From assembly GCA_016764015.1 (NCBI GenBank), contig JAESSR010000335.1:1-6489 (forward strand): 6,489 nucleotides of DNA, in the 5' to 3' direction. Within the stretch, counting starts at the first letter, position 1. The number at the start of each line of letters is the position of its first letter. Below, piece by piece: positions 1 through 4,484 of the stretch. Position numbers and translations under genes: made by a program. The stretch is from Phycisphaerales bacterium (GTDB taxonomy: Bacteria > Planctomycetota > Phycisphaerae > Phycisphaerales > UBA1924). The notes under the pieces are model-generated. The model saw nothing but the letters and a program-made list of their open reading frames with translations, was not told where the DNA came from and made no database searches.

Positions 1-149
1 CCTTGAGATTGCTGAAATCTTCTGTACGCTCCAGGAACCAATCCCCAATTTGGATTCCACTGGCCTCTGAAATATCCGTCGAGTGGCATTGAATCCATCA
101 TGGTTTCGACAAATTTAGACCAATTCTCATATTTGATTTCTTCTACCAT
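1..149 (-). CDS. FRG-domain protein, N-terminal fragment (runs off left edge)
   Basis: Reading the minus strand from an ATG at 149 gives 49 uninterrupted codons to the window edge. The peptide begins MVEEIKYENW and contains YFRGQ at residues 26-30, then W31, W35, L37, P39 and an R43-R44 pair. This matches the start of the Pfam FRG domain as I know it: an early Trp, the Phe-Arg-Gly-Gln core, and a following W.L.P....R pattern. The molecular role of FRG proteins is not firmly established. They turn up in accessory and defence-rich regions, so a defence or toxin-like role is possible but is inference here. The next in-frame stop upstream is at 162-164. A GTG at 155 is an alternative start; no Shine-Dalgarno sequence is visible, and a TACAAT box ends 6 nt before the ATG. 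The gene is divergent from the lipoprotein gene. The C-terminal part, including any partner domain, lies outside the window. Confidence 0.72.
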   Translation of the reverse strand, partial: MVEEIKYENWSKFVETMMDSMPLDGYFRGQWNPNWGLVPGAYRRFQQSQ

Positions 150-155
150 AACCAC

Positions 156-161
156 ATTGTA
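156..161 (-). promoter_or_regulatory. -10 box (TACAAT) for the FRG gene, possibly leaderless
   Basis: On the minus strand TACAAT spans 161 to 156 and is followed by six bases and then the ATG at 149. The usual distance from a -10 box to the transcription start would put the first transcribed base on the A of the ATG, so the message could be leaderless. No convincing -35 box lies 17 nt upstream. The same arrangement precedes the DHH phosphoesterase gene at 5714. Confidence 0.4.
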
Positions 162-254
162 TCAACCGATCGTCGCTCGTGGTGCGGTGGGCCGGTGTTG
201 AGTTAGACGGGGCTTCGGTTTGGGTTTGTTGGGCAGTGGTAGGGTTTTAGAAAG

Positions 255-310
255 ACACCCCTCCATCTGCTTCGCAGCCACCTCCCCGCGGGGCGCAGGG
301 AGGAGCAAGA
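255..310. repeat. GC-rich hairpin element resembling a dispersed intergenic repeat
   Basis: This block holds a small hairpin (CTGC at 267-270 with GCAG at 274-277), a perfect palindrome CCCCGCGGGG at 284-293, and CCTCCC at 281-286 that can pair with GGGAGG at 298-303. CTCC at 261-264 can alternatively pair with GGAG at 302-305. The layout, an ACCCCTCC start, a short TTCG-type hairpin, CCACCTCCCC, and a GGGAGGAGCAAG end, resembles short dispersed intergenic repeats I recall from many bacterial genomes. Only one copy is in the window, so repeat status is inferred from resemblance, not shown. Confidence 0.4.
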
Positions 311-414
311 AGTCCGGGGGAGACGAGTATACGAAAAATGCAAGCCATCAGACACGACCGAGATGATCAACCCTGAGTCGGATTGTACCGATTAGGCAAA
401 GTGTAAACTCAAGG

Positions 415-452
415 AGAATCGCGATCGGGGTGTCCTGATGGCGATTCTTTTT
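415..452 (+). terminator. Terminator or attenuator hairpin directly before the lipoprotein gene
   Basis: AGAATCGC (415-422) pairs perfectly with GCGATTCT (441-448). After one G-G mismatch, a second 6-bp helix (424-429 with 434-439, one G-U pair) is capped by GTGT. A run of five T (448-452) follows. This is a textbook intrinsic-terminator shape on the plus strand. The lipoprotein ATG lies only 13 nt beyond the T-run, so the hairpin either ends an upstream non-coding transcript or acts as an attenuator in the lipoprotein leader. Confidence 0.7.
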
Positions 453-465
453 CGATGATAGATAC

Positions 466-1299
466 ATGAACCACACGCTCTCATCGCTGATCACCCTTTC
501 CGCTGCTTCGCTTATCCTCGCTTCGGGGTGTGCATCGAGTCCTACTCGCGCCCAAATGGATGAGCCTCAATCTCAAGATGAAGCTTGGTCTACAAATGCG
601 TCAGCCTCTTCGGTGCAGAGCACACAGTATGAATCAACTCCGCTGAACGACGAACTCGTCATCGGCACGCTGTTCTCTACAGAATTAATGCCCACTTATC
701 ACACCCCAGTCGTCAAAATCACGCTTGGGGAAATCCAGAGCGAACTCGAAGCGATGTACGAACTCGATCGGCAGATGGTCTCTGATACGGACGCCCAAAG
801 CGAAGACGGTCAGTATATCGCATCGACTATTTACGCAATCGATCGAGTGCACAGCGAACGGCTCAAAGAAATCGTCGATCACATCGGTTGGCCATCACGC
901 GATCTCGTCGGACTCAAAGCGACCCAAGGCGCCTACATGGTGATCCAGCACGCCGGGCATGATATCGAGTTCCAAAACCGATGCCTGGCGATGATGGTCG
1001 ATATGGTCGAGCAAGGCGATCTCCCCGCTTCGTATGTCGCCCTGCTCACCGATCGAATTCGTGTGTTTCAGGATCAGCCTCAGGTCTTTGGGACGCAAAT
1101 GGCGATGCTCCCCAATGAGCATGGTTTGATGGTGCCTACTCCGACCGTCCCTATCGAAGATCCTGAGCACCTCGATGATCGACGCCGGCTCATGGGCATG
1201 CCTCCACATCAAGAGTTTGTATCGGCGATCGCAATCGCTTATGAGGCTTCGCGTGTCGATGCTGGCAACGCCTTTGCCAATGTGCTCATCGACGATTAA
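466..1299 (+). CDS. DUF6624-domain lipoprotein
   Basis: This 277-residue protein is predicted to be lipid-anchored. A hydrophobic signal peptide (residues 5-18) ends in the lipobox ASGC with the modifiable Cys at 22. A low-complexity Ser/Thr/Gln linker runs to about residue 60. The rest matches the DUF6624 family: GWPS at 141-144, QHAGHD at 161-166, the LLTDRI block at 193-198, PQVFGTQ at 205-211, and a closing DDRRRLMGM near 237-245. The biochemical function of this family is unknown, so none is assigned. The start is secure: an in-frame stop lies at 436-438 and 466 is the only ATG before the lipobox. No Shine-Dalgarno sequence precedes it. GATGAT at 454-459 ends 6 nt before the ATG and could be a -10 box for a leaderless message, which would place the promoter just after the 415-452 terminator. 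The n-region has no Lys or Arg, unusual for a signal peptide. A hairpin at 1355-1380 closes the gene. Confidence 0.88.
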   Translation: MNHTLSSLITLSAASLILASGCASSPTRAQMDEPQSQDEAWSTNASASSVQSTQYESTPLNDELVIGTLFSTELMPTYHTPVVKITLGEIQSELEAMYELDRQMVSDTDAQSEDGQYIASTIYAIDRVHSERLKEIVDHIGWPSRDLVGLKATQGAYMVIQHAGHDIEFQNRCLAMMVDMVEQGDLPASYVALLTDRIRVFQDQPQVFGTQMAMLPNEHGLMVPTPTVPIEDPEHLDDRRRLMGMPPHQEFVSAIAIAYEASRVDAGNAFANVLIDD

Positions 1300-1354
1300 C
1301 CCTCTTTATCTCTCCCCAAAACGCCCCAGAGACGAATCATGGCATAATTATGAC

Positions 1355-1380
1355 AAAACAGAGTTATTTCGCTCTGTTTT
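1355..1380. terminator. Hairpin terminator after the lipoprotein gene
   Basis: AAAACAGAG (1355-1363) pairs perfectly with CTCTGTTTT (1372-1380) around an 8-nt loop, 55 nt after the stop codon. The T-run is the 3' arm of the stem itself and the A-run is the 5' arm, so the hairpin could act in both directions. No gene on the minus strand appears to need it. The missing extra T-tract makes it weaker than the 2816 and 4389 terminators. Confidence 0.55.
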
Positions 1381-1400
1381 ATGCAACACCACACCCCCCC

Positions 1401-1456
1401 TTGAGCGTATATTTGCTCGATACCCATTCGGGTAGTTCTGTTTGTTTTCTAAGAAC
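1401..1456 (+). other. Three consecutive hairpins upstream of the metalloprotease
   Basis: TTGAGC (1401-1406) can pair with GCTCGA (1415-1420, one G-U). It abuts TACCC-attc-GGGTA (1421-1434), a perfect 5-bp stem with a 4-nt loop. That abuts GTTCT (1435-1439), which pairs with AGAAC (1452-1456). A -10-like TATATT lies at 1408-1413 in the first loop without a recognisable -35. If transcribed, this would be a folded leader; function unknown. Confidence 0.35.
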
Positions 1457-1483
1457 CGATTAAAACCCAACTGCTCATTGGCT

Positions 1484-1499
1484 CTTCAAATATTTGAAG
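1484..1499. repeat. Perfect 16-bp palindrome
   Basis: CTTCAAATATTTGAAG is its own reverse complement over all 16 bases. It lies 45 nt before the ATG of the metalloprotease gene. By chance one would expect about 0.1 such palindromes in a window of this size. A dimeric-regulator operator or an RNA hairpin is possible; no regulator is identified. Confidence 0.5.
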
Positions 1500-1543
1500 C
1501 CTGATGGCGCTTGCCGCGGATCAACCAACTTAAGAGGTCTCAC

Positions 1544-2770
1544 ATGCTCAATATCGCAGCGGTCATCACACTCGCAGGAGTGTCCGCACTTGGTCCAAAT
1601 CCAACTGCTCAAACACCTCCCCAAACTCAACCTGATACGCCTACATTCCAGGTAATTTCCGACACCGAGATCATAGCCGACGGGCATACTTTCAACTCAT
1701 GGAATGAACTCCATGCTTCAGGATACTTCGGGTTTGAAGACACCAGGTGTGGCACACTTCCATTGATTGACCCAGCTGGCGATGTTGCACGCGGCGGCGG
1801 GAGTGATTGTTCATTCAACAGGACGATTATCCAGCCAGAGTATGACCCCATCGTCGCCAAGTACCGCATCCCCGTGGTTGTCCACATCATTCAGAGCTCC
1901 AACGGCACTGGTGCCATGCCAGATTCACGAGCAATCTCACAGATTGAGATTCTCAATGAAGATTTCCAAGCGTTGGCTGGTTCAAACGGCGCGCCGGGCA
2001 ATGATGGGCAGATCGAGTTTTATCTCGCCACCGAAGACCCCGATGGAAATCCAACCACAGGCATCACCCACTCGACAAACACCACTTGGTTTAACGACGG
2101 CGGCGGGTACTACAACACACTTGCGTGGGACACCAATCGCTATCTCAATATCTATACAAACAACGGCGGCGGCGCACTCGGGTATGTGCCTGATCTGCCT
2201 CAGGGCGGAATCGCGGGCTCGAACTTCGATCGTGTCGTGATCCTCTATTCAACATTTGGGCGCAACGCACCGTTTAGCCCATTCAATCTCGGACGCACCG
2301 TCACGCACGAAGTTGGTCACTACCTCGGACTCTTCCACACCTTCAATAACGGGTGCGGCACCAGTAGCTGCTACACCACCGGCGACCGTATCTGTGATAC
2401 GAATGCCGAGAGTTCACCAACATTTGGATGCCCAGGGAACCGATCATCCTGCGGCGGGCAAGCCCCGTTCCACAACTACATGGATTACTCCGACGATCGC
2501 TGTATGAACCAGTTCACCGTTGAACAGAACAACCGCATGCGTTGCTCATTGATCAACTACCGCCCTGATCTCTACACGATTGCTGGCCCATCAGGATGTT
2601 CCGATGCGGACTTTGCCGAGCCGTTTGATACACTCAACTTCTTTGATGTTGCAGCTTTCCTGACCGCGTTTACAAATCAAGAGTCCGCCGCCGACCTGGA
2701 CAACAACGGCGACTGGAACTTCTTCGACATTGGCGCATTCCTGACTATCTATAGCGAAGGCTGCCCATAA
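1544..2770 (+). CDS. Secreted M43-type zinc metalloprotease with GC-type dockerin-like tail
   Basis: This 408-residue exported protease has a hydrophobic N-terminus and a pro/linker region. The M43 (pappalysin/cytophagalysin) domain starts near RIPVVVHII at 108-116, followed by the family-typical ILNEDFQA at 136-143. The zinc site HEVGHYLGLFH is complete, with His255, His259 and His265 as ligands and Glu256 catalytic. GDRICDTNAE (280-289) and the Met-turn NYMDYSDD (311-318, Met313) follow, with many Cys likely in disulfides. From Gly351-Cys352 to the end, two repeats (NFFDVAAFL near 365 and DLDNNGDWNFFDIGAFL near 384) end in GCP, the GC-type dockerin-like module of Phycisphaerae, presumed to bind calcium or anchor the protein. 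ATG 1544 is preferred because AAGAGG lies 6 nt upstream. An in-frame TTG at 1511 would add 11 residues, including Lys and Arg, and give a better signal peptide n-region, so it remains open. Peptidase identity is firm; the substrate is unknown. Confidence 0.93.
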   Translation: MLNIAAVITLAGVSALGPNPTAQTPPQTQPDTPTFQVISDTEIIADGHTFNSWNELHASGYFGFEDTRCGTLPLIDPAGDVARGGGSDCSFNRTIIQPEYDPIVAKYRIPVVVHIIQSSNGTGAMPDSRAISQIEILNEDFQALAGSNGAPGNDGQIEFYLATEDPDGNPTTGITHSTNTTWFNDGGGYYNTLAWDTNRYLNIYTNNGGGALGYVPDLPQGGIAGSNFDRVVILYSTFGRNAPFSPFNLGRTVTHEVGHYLGLFHTFNNGCGTSSCYTTGDRICDTNAESSPTFGCPGNRSSCGGQAPFHNYMDYSDDRCMNQFTVEQNNRMRCSLINYRPDLYTIAGPSGCSDADFAEPFDTLNFFDVAAFLTAFTNQESAADLDNNGDWNFFDIGAFLTIYSEGCP

Positions 2771-2815
2771 TCCCGGATTGAATAATCTGAAAATCCTCCA
2801 TTGCCCCCATTCGTC

Positions 2816-2855
2816 GACGGCTCTCATGTGTTTTCTGAGAGCCGTCTTCTTTTTT
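2816..2855 (+). terminator. Rho-independent terminator after the metalloprotease
   Basis: GACGGCTCTCA (2816-2826) and TGAGAGCCGTC (2836-2846) form a perfect 11-bp stem with a 9-nt loop. TTCTTTTTT (2847-2855) follows. It sits 45 nt past the protease stop codon and separates that gene from the tRNA. Confidence 0.93.
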
Positions 2856-2906
2856 GTATAGCCCATTCAGCATCACAGTGCGATGGCTGATTTACCAGCC
2901 GATGCG

Positions 2907-2912
2907 TATACT
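2907..2912 (+). promoter_or_regulatory. Possible -10 box for tRNA-Thr
   Basis: TATACT lies 46 nt upstream of the mature tRNA 5' end, after the protease terminator, so the tRNA should have its own promoter here. I see no good -35 at 17 nt; TTTACC at 2891-2896 is too close. The start of transcription would be near 2919. Confidence 0.35.
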
Positions 2913-2958
2913 GAGACATCACCCCATGGCCATCCATATTGGATTCACGGGGAAATTT

Positions 2959-3031
2959 GCCGCCTTAGCTCAGTTGGTAGAGCGAAGCTTTCGTAAAGCT
3001 TAGGTCTGGAGTTCGAGTCTCCAAGGTGGCT
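2959..3031 (+). tRNA. tRNA-Thr (anticodon CGU, reads ACG)
   Basis: A complete cloverleaf can be drawn. The acceptor GCCGCCT/AGGTGGC has 7 pairs with one G-U. The D-arm is GCTC-AGTTGGTA-GAGC. The anticodon arm AAGCT-TTCGTAA-AGCTT places CGT at 2992-2994. The variable loop is AGGTC, and the T-arm TGGAG-TTCGAGT-CTCCA has the standard TTCRA loop. G1-C72 and C2-G71 agree with bacterial threonine identity. The discriminator base would be T (3031), where bacterial tRNA-Thr usually has A. CCA is not encoded directly after it, although ACCA occurs 6 nt later at 3037-3040 behind a T-run. Confidence 0.95.
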
Positions 3032-3049
3032 TTTTCACCAAGGATATTC

Positions 3050-3086
3050 GATTCTGATGCCGTATCGATGATTTTCATCAGAAATC
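3050..3086. repeat. Inverted repeat downstream of tRNA-Thr
   Basis: GATTCTGATG (3050-3059) pairs with CATCAGAAATC (3076-3086), leaving one A bulged, around a 16-nt loop. A shorter hairpin GATGA/TCATC in the loop region would compete with it. No T-run follows on either strand, so it is not a clear terminator. It may shape the 3' trailer of the tRNA transcript. Confidence 0.4.
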
Positions 3087-3156
3087 AACATCTTCTGCGC
3101 TGTACCACATCGGGTTCTTGATTGATCCGTTTAAAGCCATGCAACCGACAATCACC

Positions 3157-3186
3157 TTGTGCGTATTGATGGATATATGGTATACT
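3157..3186 (+). promoter_or_regulatory. Sigma-70-like promoter with extended -10
   Basis: TTGTGC (3157-3162) and TATACT (3181-3186) are 18 nt apart. The -10 box is preceded by TGG (3178-3180), giving the extended TGn form. Transcription would start near 3193, about 240 nt before the next CDS, so the product would be either a long leader or a separate small RNA. Confidence 0.45.
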
Positions 3187-3397
3187 CGGATCGAAAGGCT
3201 GCCAAAGTTGCTCCTGTGGTCTAAGTTGCCAAGTGAGTAGTGAAATGACACCACGAGGATCATTCGTTGCTCGTTGCGATCAATGTCCACTGTTCGATGG
3301 CTCGGATCACCATCAGCCCCCGCCGGACGCGTAGATCATGGTATGACAGACTATGTAAAAATAGCTCATAGAATATACCAGACTGCAATCGCACTTG

Positions 3398-3403
3398 TAT
3401 AAT
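3398..3403 (+). promoter_or_regulatory. Consensus -10 box (TATAAT) for the 3436 gene
   Basis: A perfect TATAAT lies 32 nt before the ATG at 3436. Transcription would start near 3410 and give a leader of about 26 nt containing GGAG at 3424-3427, correctly placed as a ribosome binding site. No good -35 match lies 17 nt upstream. Confidence 0.5.
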
Positions 3404-3435
3404 ACTGACATCCCGATCCCACTGGAGACGCTCGC

Positions 3436-4347
3436 ATGACACACACACCTCTCAAATCCACCACCAACACCATAGGCTCGATGCTTCTCGCGCTTGTCGC
3501 CACTGCAGGGCTTCCGGCGATTGGACTGGCTGCTGTTTCTTCGAGTTCATCAACAGCAATCGCCCAGACCACCAGCTCAGACGATGCTGCATCTCAAAGA
3601 GCCAAACGCGACACCCTCGTTGCCATGTCCAAGCCCGTCACGCTTGATGTGACGGATCAGCCGCTCGTTGATATTATTGATTTCTTGATGAGCGTCACGG
3701 ATGCTGAGCTCGAACCGATTTACCTCTCAGACAGCGCGGCTTCCAATGGCATGGACCCGGAAACACAAATTACAATCAAGGTCTCGAACACCCCCGCACT
3801 CGCGGTGCTCGATCGCGTGCTGCTTCGTGCACAGCGCATCGAAGGCAGCGGCGACGAATATACCTGGCAGTTCACCGATATCGGAACTCTTGAGTTAGGC
3901 CCAAAGCTCGAACTCAACCGAAACCAGCGCATCGAGCTCTACGACATCGCTGACCTGATCTTTATCGTCCAAGACTTTGACAATGCTCCGAACTTCAACC
4001 TGCAATCCGCGGTTCAAGCAGCCAGTGGCGGCGGCGGTGGAGGAGGGCGAAGCCCATTCACAGGTGGCACACAAAATGTCGATGTCACATCAGCGACAGA
4101 ACGCGCCCAAGCGATCACCGATCTCATCCAGAGCACCATTGAACCTGACCAATGGGCCGACCTTGGTGGCGACGGCGCATCGATGACCATCTATGGCACA
4201 TCACTGGTCATTACCGCACCCGACTACATCCATCGTCAGATCACCGGATACTCATTCTGGCCATCACGACTTCAGCAGGTCCGCAAGGTTGATGGTAAGA
4301 GAACAATGGTCATCAAGCCGGACACAAAGAAACGCCGCTCACCGTAA
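3436..4347 (+). CDS. Exported secretin-N-like protein of unknown function
   Basis: This 303-residue protein has a signal peptide (Lys7, hydrophobic 14-33, likely cleavage near AIA at 41-43). Residues about 68-150 resemble an STN/secretin short N-domain: KPVTLDVTDQPLVDIIDFL opens it, and TQITIKVSNTPALAVLDRVL follows the pattern of strand, weak-hydrophobic segment, then helix. IELYDIADLIFIVQDFD (167-183) and the region from about 222 to 280 (AQAITDLIQSTI, then GGDGASMTIYGTSLVIT) resemble the linker and second N-domain in planctomycete secretin-like proteins. A glycine-rich loop lies at 198-211. The usual secretin pore domain is absent; the protein stops after a basic tail (KKRRSP). It may be a periplasmic or surface protein using secretin N-domains for protein contacts, which is inference. 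GGAG at 3424-3427 lies 8 nt before the ATG and a TATAAT box lies upstream. A strong terminator follows, so it appears to be monocistronic. Confidence 0.8.
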   Translation: MTHTPLKSTTNTIGSMLLALVATAGLPAIGLAAVSSSSSTAIAQTTSSDDAASQRAKRDTLVAMSKPVTLDVTDQPLVDIIDFLMSVTDAELEPIYLSDSAASNGMDPETQITIKVSNTPALAVLDRVLLRAQRIEGSGDEYTWQFTDIGTLELGPKLELNRNQRIELYDIADLIFIVQDFDNAPNFNLQSAVQAASGGGGGGGRSPFTGGTQNVDVTSATERAQAITDLIQSTIEPDQWADLGGDGASMTIYGTSLVITAPDYIHRQITGYSFWPSRLQQVRKVDGKRTMVIKPDTKKRRSP

Positions 4348-4388
4348 TCTCTGATTGATTTGCATAAACCACACTCGATCCCTCTCTG

Positions 4389-4422
4389 ATCAGCCGACCC
4401 AGCGTGGTCGGCTGATTTTTTT
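4389..4422 (+). terminator. Rho-independent terminator after the secretin-N-like gene
   Basis: ATCAGCCGACC (4389-4399) pairs perfectly with GGTCGGCTGAT (4406-4416) over 11 bp around a 6-nt loop, and the T-run continues to 4422. It lies 41 nt after the stop codon. Confidence 0.93.
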
Positions 4423-4484
4423 CGTCGATCTGCACGCCTATCAAGCAACCAAGAACCTCTTCGGCGGGTACATTAAGTGGGTCT

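Larger units (their letters stand above)
150..465. other. Divergent intergenic region without a gene
   Basis: No convincing coding region is visible on either strand across these 316 nt. It holds the FRG gene's -10 box, a GC-rich structured element at about 255-310, and a strong hairpin plus T-run at 415-452. Small ORFs such as 338-376 (12 codons) and 438-458 (6 codons) have no supporting start signals. A weak -10-like TAAACT lies at 404-409, but its best -35 partner is only 15 nt away and matches poorly. Confidence 0.6.
3032..3435. other. Gene-free stretch with promoter-like signals
   Basis: I cannot support any gene in these 404 nt. It contains an inverted repeat (3050-3086), a promoter-like pair (3157-3186) and a TATAAT box (3398-3403). 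A 29-codon ORF at 3245-3334 encodes a peptide with a CDQC motif but has only weak start signals. A minus-strand ORF at 3078-3290 starts with GTG, and its His/Ser/Asn/Ile-rich composition is unlike the window's genes. Local signals include AAGTTGC twice (3205-3211, 3223-3229) and CGTTGC twice in near tandem (3265-3270, 3272-3277). The stretch could hold a non-coding RNA or a long leader for the gene at 3436. Confidence 0.5.

Noticed and set aside
338..458. Tiny ORFs of 12 and 6 codons upstream of the lipoprotein, possible leader peptides
   Set aside because: AAGGAG at 411-416 lies 21 nt from the nearest ATG (438) and is locked in the hairpin; neither peptide has a runs-of-codons pattern typical of attenuator leaders.
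1343..1352. Palindrome CATAATTATG after the lipoprotein gene
   Set aside because: Several 10-bp palindromes are expected by chance in a window of this size.
3078..3290. Minus-strand 70-codon ORF in the gene-free stretch
   Set aside because: It starts with GTG, has no ribosome site, a composition unlike the other genes, and no family I recognise; it ends inside the 3050-3086 inverted repeat.
3245..3334. 29-codon plus-strand ORF with a CDQC motif
   Set aside because: Too short, no clear ribosome site and no recognisable homologue; kept only as part of a finding.
2959..3435. tRNA-Thr as an integration site of a mobile element
   Set aside because: No second copy of the tRNA 3' end, no integrase and no mobile gene is present in the window.
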